Made by a program: the position numbers and the translations under genes. Source: Toxoplasma gondii ME49 (Eukaryota; Apicomplexa; Conoidasida; Eucoccidiorida; Sarcocystidae). Taken from it: 64,000 nucleotides of DNA. How positions within the stretch are numbered: position 1 is the first letter of the stretch; each line of letters starts with the position of its first letter. The notes below the pieces were generated by a model that saw only the letters and a list, made by a program, of their open reading frames with translations, had not been told where the DNA came from and did not search any database. Shown here in pieces: positions 1-26,000 of the stretch. Location: contig NC_031479.1 in the NCBI RefSeq assembly GCF_000006565.2, forward strand, positions 1,984,001-2,048,000, given 5' to 3'.

Positions 1-427
1 TGATAGTTGACTAACAACGCACGGCGAAGGGAACACCAGCTCGGGCTTGTGCTAATGTGCACAGGTAGAAAGGTGCATGCGCCTGCATTTACGGTCGAGA
101 CCTGTATCGGCGCGAATATTTCCGTAGCGATAACGACGGAGAGAGAAGCCTTTGTATGCACTTCTTTTGTATGTGTGGGGTGGTTAGGAGACGCTCCCGA
201 ATACGGAATACGATTAGACCAAACGCACAGGACACAAGGTGTTCCTGCATGCGCAAGGAGTCTTTCTTATGTGGTGACAGTGTGTATCCCACGTCGGCAC
301 TAAAGCCGAAAGCTTACACGTTTGTCGGCAAACCTAGGCATCTTGCTTTGTTCCTCAGTCCTCGAGAGGACATATCGGCACGACCTGAAGAGCCTCTCTA
401 CTCTCAGCACAGGGAAAATGTGTTGGA
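1..427. other. 5' flank of the first gene, no coding call
   Basis: I see no convincing exon here. A pyrimidine-rich stretch ending in CTCTCAG near 396-404 could be the acceptor of a 5'-UTR exon placed just before the ATG at 428, but nothing decides this. The open frames on either strand begin without ATG or lack splice context. Confidence 0.4.
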
Positions 428-3400
428 ATGCATCCACTTGACGTTTCTCCTTTGCTCGTCGATGTCGGCCTCCAGAATCAGGTGACCACGATGTTTGCAA
501 GTGCAGCGAACGCAGGTAAAGAACAACAGATAGGCGCAACGCTTCACTGGCCCTTTTGTCTTGTTACAACATCCAGCGCACGACCTAGAGTGAGATTCTC
601 AGAGAAGCACTGGGACATTCTTTTCGTGTCTACATTTCAAGTTCAGTTCCTGCATCGCCACTCCTCTCTGCTAAACCCTCTGCATGCATTCATGCATGCG
701 TGCATCTGCAGAAATGCATGCACACTCAGACACACAGGCATGTGCTTTTCGAGTTGCTCTGTCCTCTGCGGGGAGGCGCATGTCGTTTTCTGAAGCGCGA
801 AGGCTTATGTCGAAATTCGTTCGGTTCCTTCGGAACATTCTTCTTCTGTTTTTTCGAAGCTGATGGCCTCCGAACGTGCCCCGTGGCACAGAATCCACAG
901 GCGCAGGGAAGTCTCAAGAAGCCTGGCAGCCGGGACGAACTAGAAATCGCAGAAAACACGAAGAAAGAGTTCGGTTTGCACTCAAAGGCCGCAAGTGCCT
1001 CTCGGCCCACGGAAAGTCACAAATCGCACGGAGTCATCAACCGAAAAAGCGACAGTCCGAGTGCTTTTTTGACACCCGAATACGGAGACCTTTCCCGACA
1101 GCACCCAGCTGCACCTTTGTGTCGTAAGCAGGGCCATCGGGGCCATCTACAGAGTGCACAAATCCTCCTTGCCTCTCTCCGCACCGATATATAGAAACAT
1201 GTGTGTGTACATGCAAGAGACTCCAATGTTCCACACCTGCTCGCAGCATTTATGCAAGCATACATGTAGATATATATATATATATATACACATGTGCTGA
1301 TATAGATACGCACATACCAGGGTAAACAGATTCATATGCCTGTATGTACAGGTGTATGTTTATATTTGTGGTTGTCATTGATGCGTGGAGAATCAATTTA
1401 TCAAGTGAAACCGATGTCAAAACAACGAGAAGCATTCTCTGTTTCCTGAGTGTGCGACGGCGAATGTGGTGTCACTGCTTTTCACGCTTTTTTTCCGAGA
1501 GAAAGAAAGGATGCGGACAAGCGCGAAGCACACCCCTTATTAAACGTGCTTGACCCTGCAGAGCAAAGAAACGCCCTTTTTTCATCGATGGCAGCTCGTT
1601 TCCTCCGCTGTTTCCTTCTCGAAACGAATAGGTATCTGAAACCGAGACGGGGTTCTGAGACTAGGGTGTATGGACAATTCTTGCTGTGTAGGCAGAGGTA
1701 GTTAAGATGGAAAAACGACTGTCGAAATAGACAGAAATCATCAGGGCACCCTGGGATTCTTGTTGGCAAAACATCGTCCTCAAACCTAAATGCTTGAAGA
1801 AGGTGAAGAATAAACTTTCACATGGGCTTTTCAAAGGTGCCTGCTTTTCCAGATTCGACCTCACTGAGTCTATCGGAAACTCGAGACTCTGCACCAGACC
1901 TACGCCACAACACTGGAGTGCCTAGCGGGGCTGAGTCTCTCATACGCTGGTCTCGCTCTGCATGTACGTCTCGGTGGAAGTTTGGGAACAGGAAATCGAG
2001 GAAGAACGAAACACACTTGCTTTTCTTTGCCCTCGATGAAACGGTGTGGAGACGTTTTCGCTTCTGAAAGTCAGCGTCAAGCTCAAGGCTCAGTGGGGAC
2101 AGGCTAGACATGGGGGCCTAGGCCAGAAGACGCTGGAACGCGGAAGAATGTCAAATGCCATCTCCCACAGTTGCCCGATTTACTCTGTTCGCAGCCAGTG
2201 CGACAGAACCATTCTCTCGATCCAAATCCCTGCGAAGAGACTCAAGTCCCAGTGTCAAGTAAACTAAGGAGACGGAAGAGAGGCAGCGAGAGATCGTCCA
2301 GGACAGAAATGCAGAGGCACTGTGCCCTGCACAGGCAACGGCCCATAGAGGGACATCTGCGTAGATGACAATATAAATGAGTGGACAAAAAGGAACGCAG
2401 CCTACGCAAGTAGTTCCAGGCACATTTATTCAAGTATAGATAGATAGATAGATAGATACATAGATAGATAGATACATAGATAGATAGATAGATTTGAGTT
2501 GATAGGTCATGATAGTTGTTCGAGCGTGGACATGTGTAAGGGCAAATAGATGCGCAAAAGCGATCGACCATAAACACCAACAAGTAGAAAAGTGTTGCTG
2601 CATTGGCCAGCGAGTAAGATACCTCGAGAACGGAGACACAAAACGGAGACATGTCTGGTGCACCAGCGCATGAAAGGATAGAGAAAGGCACGGGTAAAAG
2701 AGTGACCAGAGAAGGTGCAAAGCCGAAACGAAAATAATCAGAAGAGAGATAGGTAATTGTGTGTGCAGATGAAACAGGCAGGGTGCTGAAAGAAGCTGTG
2801 GGTGCCGGTTGTGTAATGTCTTTATCCTTTGCAGGTCTTGCGAGTCTGCTTTAGCAACACCCTTCTCCCCACTGCTCGCTGAGGCACTTCAAGCTGTAAG
2901 AGATTTTAGAAGCTAAGAGTGCCACCGGTTCGATATGAACCCGAGCCACACACAGGCACGACATGCCCTACGAAGTTCCCGTTCTCACACCTTGCACTGC
3001 CAGTGTGAAGATACCTATATGTATATATATATATATATATATAGAAATAGATACATTTGTGTCTACATGTTTGTGTATCTATATGATTGTGCAATTGCAT
3101 GTGTGGTCGTGTATGCATGTATGCGGAAATATGTCGATGTGTATGGCACTGCTCATAGAGAAAAATAGATGAACCTCTATTGGAGGAGGTGGGTGTGATG
3201 GAGACGCTTGTCTTTACATGATTCTGTTGTTTCTCACATCCAGAGGAGAGCGCAGACCCCTTCCTCTCGCGTTGCTTTGATGTGCTTCTCTAATCGATGT
3301 AGAAGCGAACTCCAGTTCACTCCATCGTCCTCTCTGTCACCGCTCTGTTTTCTGTTTCGTCGACCCGGTTGCGAACTCATTACGCCAGTCGCTCTCGCAG

Positions 3401-6400
3401 ATTGGTGCCTTTGTGTATGTGAAGCTTTGTAACAACCACGCGCATGCTCGAATTCAGTGTAGACGCACATACATCTTCATCTGTCAACATATGCACACGC
3501 ATGTACATGTATGTGTCGCTGTACGGTGTATTTCTTCTTAAGAGAGCAGAAGCAGAGGTTCTCAAGAAGACGCAGGCGAATGCTAAGTAAGGATTTCTCT
3601 GCTCTCCATGTATGGAATCACCCGACAGTTCTTCGAACTGAGTGTCCTTCCATTCGTGTTTCGCCCCGAATCCGCGTGCAGTGTGTGTGTCCACTCATGT
3701 ACGCGGTAGATGTGCATACCTCTGTAGAGAAGTTTCCTTGCATTTTCTCGCTTGTGTGGCTGTCTACTTGTGAATGTTCATTGTGAGCTTCAGTGTACCA
3801 CACTCGTTTTTCTTCTCTAAAGGAGTGAACGCTGAGGCTGCCTCTAAGGCGCCCCTGCTCGCTACGAGGAGCACCTGGGTTCGCTCCCGTAGGATCGAGA
3901 AGAGCGGTTGTGTATGAAGATATGTCTGTTTGGAAAAAACTGTCAGGTGTCTGGGCACCAGCTGGAGGCCTTCTTCCTCAGGAGCTCGGAGAGACGAAGA
4001 GGCTGTGGGTCGCACAAAAACGGGAAGAGCAGAGAATTCGTGAAAGCAGAGGCATCGCGACTGCATGCGCAGTGCCAGGCATCGCTGTGTGAACCCGATC
4101 AGCCTGGAAACATATCGTTCATCGCTTTTTTTCCGCATGTCTTCTTTTATGGGACAAAGTCCTTGTATCGCCTCACTGACAACTCAGTTTGCATGCACAG
4201 AGATACAAACTGGTAGTCTATATGGGCATGTTCAGTTTGGAATAACGCACGTACAGACACAGAGATGTATGTCGTAACGATACGCGTCCAGCTCCACAGT
4301 TGCCTGGAACGCTTTCCGCTTTCTGGGTTGTCAAAGCGTGTAAAGACAAACCGAATTCACAGACGAGGATGCCCACAGTTTTTTCTTAGAGAACTGGTAA
4401 ACACGTAGGATAATCCTTGAGCGTTGAAGAAAACGTCTCTGTCGCGGGTGTGACGTCCCGGCACTGCGGGACACTGGCGATGTACATTTTCGTTTCTTCT
4501 GGACAGTCCTTTTTTCCTATTGTCACAGGCGAAAGGATCTCAGAAAAGATCCGGCAAAGATTTTTCCTCGTACATAAGTGCCGTGTTGGCGCACAAACCC
4601 ATCCCGAAGAGATACGACAGCGGATTTGCGGCGGGGGACAACTTGATGACGGCGCGACTTTCTGGCGGTGAGAACGGCTGGAAGACGAAGAAATTCTCTT
4701 TCAACCGGAGAGACAAACGACAAACACAGACATAAGTGGCGACAGATATGACGACCCTGGCTATTCGCGAATGGTCGAGCAAATCTCAATAGTATACCAG
4801 AGTCCACGACAGGAACGGCTGCAGACACAAATCCGCTTGAGCTTGAGCACAAGGGAACAAATATGCGTTTCTCATCGGGCGAATACGTATAAGCAGACGT
4901 CTGCGGATTTTACCGAGGGTGGTGCATTCGCATGCATGTGGTCCAGTCTCGCTCTTTTCGGCTTTCCGCGTCAAGTCGCTGTCTTGTCCCGTCCAACGAA
5001 AGGCTGCGGCCACGAGCCCAAAATTCGAATTCGATTACCTCAGACGTTTGCGACCGAAACACAACACAACGACCGCTACACAGTTCAACCATGCACCGTC
5101 TCTAACTCCGTTAAGTAGCCCTTGAACAATATTCTGCAGCAGCCGATTCTAACTCACGATAACGTCTCGACTTTCTCGTTTCCGCAATCGATTTTCCAGG
5201 CGTTCTCGCACCGACGCTGGCTTCTGCCGCTCGCGCGAAAGCTTCTCTGGGCACCAGAAGCGAAGAAAACAAGCATTTTTTCCAGATGTACACGACTGAG
5301 AAAAGTCGATCTCGTAGCGCCCGGGCGTCAGCGCCATCACAGTCGTCCCCAGGTGTGACTCTCTTCTAGACGCAGTTTTCTTCTACGCATGGGGAGGAGT
5401 CTTTCGCTCGACACAGACAAAAAGGGGGTTCTTGATGACGCTGTCAAGCGCGCCCATCCTGCTACACGTGAAACTCGAAGCGCATGTAGAGACAAAGAGA
5501 TTCTCTTAGCATATTCATAAACATATAAATGGCCAGGTGCGTATTTTACATCTGCATATATATATATATATATTTGCATATATATGTAAACATATATGCA
5601 GATGAGGAGTATGTGTTGGGGAGACTGCATTTTTAGGGTCGGTTGCTTCGACTGCGGAAAGACACGCTTTGAACAACCTCCATTTCTTTGGTGGTCTTTG
5701 CCTTCAGTCTGTGTTCTTGTATGTGTCAATGCAAGATATGTATAGAGGACCAAAGGTCCATTTCGAACATATTTCTGATAGAAATGTTCATGCACTGTCA
5801 CTGGAAATGAAGTTCTACGGTGAACTGTCTGTGTGTGCCTGTGTACACCCCTCCCTTTTTCGTAGAGCCGGCAGCAGCTTGTGTGCGAGCAGAAACCTAC
5901 AGACTGGTTCCACGTTCTTCATCTACTGCCCACCTCTTAGTGAGGGCGCTTTTCTGTCCGTTTGTATGCGTTGTGTTTATATCTTTAAGGTGGCGGTTGC
6001 CCGCCGCCGGTTGTCTGACGCGAGGCAGGCTGGCCTTGCTGCAGAAGTTTCTGTAGAAAGTCGCCTTCTGTAGGAAGCATTCGGTTAAGAGTTTCATGCG
6101 CTTGCTGCATGCGATCGTTTCTACCATGTTGGTCTTCTCATTCTTCGCTCCACTGCACCTGCAGGACCAGGCACTTCGTCTGCGGACTCGCGAGTTTTAA
6201 ACCCTTACGAAAGAACCGGTTTTTCGACACACCAGCCCGCGCCGGCTTATCTGCGAGTTCCTGGTAGAGTCCATCGACTCGTGCCGAGGCATTTGAGCAG
6301 GTGATAAAGGGAGAAAATCATTTCTGTAGACTTCCTGTATCTCGAACTACCGGTCGATGCGCATCAACGGTCACAAATGAACGAGCCCACCCAGTGAAGT

Positions 6401-6960
6401 TGCAAACTCGACTGTAGAGAAAACATTTTCTCCACCCATCTGTACCTGCGTATCCTGTACTGCATAGAATAGTGGTCTGTGGAGAAGTTTTAACGCAAAT
6501 GTACGGTAGCTGGGTTGTGTTGCACTTCTCTTTCGACAACTGTGTGTAGCTTTCTACTGAGCAACGGAGACTTGAAATGGGTGCATGCAAATACGCGCCG
6601 CCTGCGCGTGCGTGTGCCTCTAGACATCCCTTTATGTGCCGGCCTCTCTCTGTCTGAAAGCATGCTAAAATCAACTTCTTTCCGCTGGACTTTCTGGTTT
6701 TTCTTTGTTCTCGAGAGCACCCTCCCCGACACCAAACTTCAACCGCGGAACTCTCGGCAAACCACGCTGGCGCCTGTGACACGCCGAACAGAGAGAACTT
6801 CGGGAAAGCAAAAGTCACTCCCTGCACATGGCAAGCGAAACTGGCAGTCGATGTTTACTGGCTGCGTCCGGGGCAGCCGTCCTCCAAGTTGAGGGGCCGA
6901 AACAGAAACAGTGAAACCGCACAAAAACCAAATTTGAGATTCATCTCCGTCTACAAGTGA
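428..6960 (+). CDS. Multi-exon protein of unknown function, convergent with PKG
   Basis: I do not recognise this protein. It was rebuilt from exons whose borders and phases agree: 428-515 (ATG at 428), 860-1123, 1853-1963, 2171-2258, 2835-2895, 3543-3586, an unresolved exon within 3824-4090, then 4529-4667, 5200-5352, 6165-6263 and 6716-6960 (TGA at 6958). Donors are mostly GTAAG/GTGAG-like and acceptors follow pyrimidine tracts. Apart from the unresolved exon the chain has no internal stop. The product is about 450-500 residues, hydrophilic, rich in Ser, Arg, Lys and Ala, with no signal peptide or membrane segment that I can see. The part from 4529 onward is basic and contains the motifs HKPIPKRYDSGF and NPYERTGFSTHQPAPAYLR; its last exon encodes 81 residues. 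It converges on PKG, with about 2 kb between the stop codons. Confidence is for a gene with most of these exons, not for a function. Confidence 0.7.
680..722. repeat. Cluster of TGCATGC/GCATGC motifs
   Basis: Three GCATGC cores lie within about 45 bases, inside the first intron (516-859) of the gene starting at 428. GCATGC-type heptamers are a known over-represented element near Toxoplasma promoters. Here the cluster is intronic, so any promoter or enhancer role is only a guess. Confidence 0.3.
2432..2494. repeat. (GATA)n microsatellite
   Basis: Imperfect GATA/TAGA repeat of about 16 units, interrupted by two GATACATA variants. It lies in the intron between exons 2171-2258 and 2835-2895 of the first gene. 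Confidence 0.9.
3017..3043. repeat. (TA)n microsatellite
   Basis: Short TA dinucleotide run in the intron between exons 2835-2895 and 3543-3586 of the first gene. A similar run sits at about 1266-1290 and another TA-rich palindrome at about 5553-5602, each in an intron of the same gene. Confidence 0.85.
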
Positions 6961-7018
6961 ACGCTTCCCCAGCCTCATCACCGGCCTCTACTGATACCTA
7001 TACGTGTATGTACATATG

Positions 7019-7063
<45 letters not shown>

Positions 7064-8935
7064 GATGCAGTAGCTATTAGTACCAAAGTGGACATCAGTG
7101 GACCCTCTGTTTCTGTTGGTCTTGTTACGAACTGGACAGAAATGCGGAAGTGAAAAAGGGTTTCGTGCATGGATGATGATGGTGCACACGGAGGGGACTT
7201 CGTATGCAGAGCAGAGAGGCTCTCGAAGTTGTTTTCTCTGAAAACGACGCGGGAGGCCTGCAGCGTCATCCGTATGAGTACTCGCGTGGATACAGAACTG
7301 CTGGACACGAGAAAGTAGCGCAAGAAAAGCCTGGGAAATCCTTTTTTGTGTAGTCATGCGTGTGTCCGCGACCGGCACGCCTCGAGAGTTTGCCGTTAAT
7401 TGATGGCCTGAAGACATGGTATAACTCCGTTAACCAAGACGGGTAAAGGGATGGCCACTTTTCACACTTGGTGTAGGTGTGGAAAACACTCGAGTTCTCT
7501 GGAGTTTTAAACCACAACTGCAGAGACTATATTCCTTGTACTGTGTTCAGAGAGGCAGCGTTCCTTCGTGTCCACCTTGAGAGACTCCCGAAAGCGGGAG
7601 CATTTCCAGATTTCAACTACCCTTTCAACTCTTTCTTTTGTGAAATTCCAGTGAACGGCTGCTGTGGAAGCTGATGAGTTTTGGCGGGTTTCTCTTTACT
7701 CTGGATCGCGCATTCTAAGTGGTGCAGACAAATGTCGCTCAAAATTGGGGATGAAGGAACGCAATCTTGTCTTTGCACGGCGGTGCCGCGCCGCGTGAAA
7801 AAGTGCACGCGTGTTCCCGGTGCAGACGGCAAACAGCTCTCCATTCTTGATGGTTGCTTCTCTATGATGGTTTGGCGAAGATGCCATTTTGTGATTCCAA
7901 CAAGCTACACAAACATCTAAATTCATCGCTGGCTTGCTTTTCTGCGACTCTGCTCCTTGTAGAAAAACGACACATTCAACTTGGCCTTCCACACCCCGAA
8001 AATCCGATTTCGCCTCGAAGTTGCCCCTCCCAAGCACTCCTGAACTCTCCCATCGTAGAGAAAAGCGACGTCTTTTACGCGTGCAGCATCGCTATTTTGG
8101 TGTAGTGTAGTGCACCGTGGCCACAAACTCAAATACATAAATATAAATATGTATAAAAACATGTGTCACCCATACTATACACACACGTATCTCCCTATCA
8201 TGCTTATTGTGCGTGCGTTATGCACCGCTAAATACGCAGAGATGCTTGTCAGTACGCTCCTCTGAAGGTAACGGCGCAAACTGTGAACAAAGGATTTGTT
8301 GACTTGAACTGAGGAAACGAGTAGGAACGAACTTTGAAATGAGTATCTACAGAAAGCAGTGCTTGAGTCCGGTAAGCAAAGTCCTTCCAGATCGAATCAG
8401 ACTTCGACTCCAATTTTATGCTCCCCAGACCACGCCCGCTTTCACGAAAACAGAGCGAGAGGGAACATGGCGTGAAACGGTGACTTCGAGAAACGTACAC
8501 CTATCTCATGCCCGATGTTCTCTCCCGCTAGATTGTGGAGCAACGCAAAACCTCACGTACGTCTACGTTGTGCTCTCACACTTTCTCTCACGAGAGAGGA
8601 ATCATTCGCTATTTCCTCGAATAAAGCTAAAGAACGAGACTCCTTAGGTTGCACAGAGCGCCGTCTCTTTCCTTTCTCGTTTTAATTCACGCACACGCGG
8701 ACGAACGGACTCCCTCTTCGGTCGTTTGCTGTGTGTCTCTCATGTTCTGCCTGCGTCTGTCCGGTCCCGACACCGGCTCCGGCCTCGCCGAAGGATTTCG
8801 GGCGAGGAACATCGCGCTCATGCTTATGCACGGATCGTTTCGTCATGCAGGAAGTTGCAGGTCCACAGAAGAGTCAGAAGAGAGAAGGAGCGGCACTTTC
8901 AGCACTGACGGGGAACAAACACCTAAGCTGAAAAA
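6961..8935. other. Convergent intergenic region (3' UTRs of the first gene and of PKG)
   Basis: About 2 kb between two converging stop codons. No exon with good splice context was found on either strand. It must hold both 3' UTRs and polyadenylation sites. A TA run lies at 7023-7056. Confidence 0.6.
7023..7056. repeat. (TA)n microsatellite
   Basis: Uninterrupted TA dinucleotide run of about 17 units in the convergent intergenic region. Confidence 0.95.
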
Positions 8936-23894
<14,959 letters not shown>

Positions 23895-26000
23895 TTTCGC
23901 GCGAGGAGAGACAACGAGGACCGCTGGTACGCGGTGTCCTCTCGCCTAGAAGCCGAGAGGCTTGTGGCAGTCGCTGCTGGCTCGCGCCCGTCAGTTCCCA
24001 GCCAGAGAGCGCGCGAGGTGCCACGTGAGCGCAGCAGACGGGGAGAGACGAGAGTCGAGCGCCGAAGCCGCCAAGTGCAAGACGGAGCAGAGAGAGAGAG
24101 AGGGGACGAGTGCGAGGGAGAAACGAAAGCCGGGGAAGCGACACGAAAGAAAAGGTGTGTGCTCGTGCAGACAAGGAGCCTGAGGCAGAGGAAAAGAAGC
24201 GCGAAGAGACGGCAAAGTGGCGAGGTGTGCGGAGCAGAAAGAAGACGAAGGAAGAAGAAAGCAGGCAGCGTAGACGGCAGTGTTTAGACACCGCGAGGGC
24301 GGAAAGGGTGGAGTGGAAAAGCTGGCAAACGATTCCGACAGGAAGCGCAGAACGTGAGACGGCGAGGCGCGGGACCAGCAGCGAGTCCAGGGAGGGATTC
24401 TTTTCTGTTGATCGAGAATACAGGAAGCACGGAAAGGGGGAAAAGAACGGGGAGAAGCGAGAAAACCTGTACAGCCGGAAACGACGAGCCTGTGTCGGTT
24501 GAGAGCGATTACCGCTCGACCACAGAGGGCACTCTTGAAAGCACACGAAAACGTGGTAGAAAGACACGGGAGCAGTCGCTCGGAGAGTCGCCCAGACGCG
24601 CTGCGTTCAAGCGTTTCTCCGCTCTGCTGAACGGGAGAAACTCGTCCCTGTCTTGGGCGATCAGTCCCGCGAAAAGATTTCTGGCGCCCCAGTGTAGGGA
24701 GGTGGAAAGGCCCAACCACACAACCTCTCGAAGGAAGATTGGGAGAAGCACGTGTCTACGCGTGCGTCGCCTTTCTGGGGAAAGACCCGCGACAAACAGG
24801 CACAGCACAGCTTGACGGAGAGAGCAGACAGACTGCGAGAGTCAACCGACGCACGAGCTGAGACGAAGAGCCATGAGTGGGCGAGGGAGACAGAGAGCGG
24901 GCGGTGAGCATAGGGAAGCAGTGCGATTCATTTTCGAAGTTGCCGCACAGAAAAGGCTGAGCAAAGTTCCCTGGGCGCGTGGCGCATGCACGTCGCGTCC
25001 GCAGAGACAAAGTGCGTCGAGCCTCGCAGAAATCGAGATGAACCGAGTGTCCACAGGCAAGCGAAGCGACTTCGGGTGGCTACCGGAGCGTTCCTTGCGC
25101 GGTTGCTTCAGAGGCGCGTGCTCTCGCTGCTCCCAGCTTTTCCGAGGCAAAAAGGAGGCGACGCACGTCTGTATCCGTGCACGCGTCTGTGTGTCGCAGA
25201 GCGTAGACATCAAGTGTGTACCACTGTCGGTTCTCGTGGAAAAAGCCGTCGCGAAAAAACGTACAAAAGGGAAGGGTCTCTTTGCAGGAAAGACGGAAGC
25301 CGCCTCGTTCTTTGGAGAGAAGCAGCGCGGAAAGGTGGAGTGTTCGGCAACTGATACGAGACGCCTCGCGGCGGACGCGGCCGAGGAAAAACGCAAGGTG
25401 TGGTGTGGAACCAGGGGAAGCGACAAAGGGATTGAGTGCGAACGTAAAAGTGACACCAGATGTCATGAACTCTGGCAAAAAGGCGACTGGAAACCGATGG
25501 ACGAGAGACGACAGCGCTAATATTTGACGCCATAGACATCCACCTACGCATGCCTCTACATCTGCACAACTTTATATGCACAGACAGTTACAGAAACAGA
25601 CATTTGCACGTACCGAAGAGCGCCTGGAAAAGCGGACAATAAAAGTGCCAGACAAAAACAAGAATCGAATCGAGAGGCTGCCGGCTTTGCTTCGTCCGCG
25701 CGGGGAATGACCACGCGAAAGTGGTGCAGCCTGGTTTAAACAAGAACGGCCGGGAAATCTGGCAGAACGACGGCAGCGGGGAAAGCGTAGAGGAAAAGAG
25801 CGGGGAAATCGGACGAGAAAGCCCAGAGGTCCAGAGTGACGAAACGCGCATTCGCAAAGAGGGAGCTACGTCACCGACGAGAGCAGCCGAATTTCGGAAG
25901 AGCTGAACGCGAGGAAACGCGTTCGTTGCTACGAGGATGGGGAAGAGTGGGAAAGTGGGAGAACCACGAAAATGAGACACAACGTGACGACGCGGGTGTC
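23895..26000 (-). promoter_or_regulatory. Probable PKG promoter and 5' UTR region
   Basis: This is the 5' flank of the PKG start codon. On the PKG strand it is strongly pyrimidine-rich (CT runs, for example opposite 24080-24260), as is common in Toxoplasma 5' leaders. Stops are rare, giving unrelated open frames on both strands (such as 24873-25520 +) that I do not take as genes. No transcription start can be fixed from sequence. Confidence 0.45.

Noticed and set aside
2926..2945. GGTTCGATATGAACC near-palindrome resembling a tRNA T-arm
   Set aside because: No acceptor stem, D-arm or anticodon stem can be folded around it.
24873..25520. 215-codon plus-strand open frame with ATG in the PKG 5' flank
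   Set aside because: The opposite strand is open over the same stretch, composition is purine-skewed and stop-poor, and no domain or splice context supports it.
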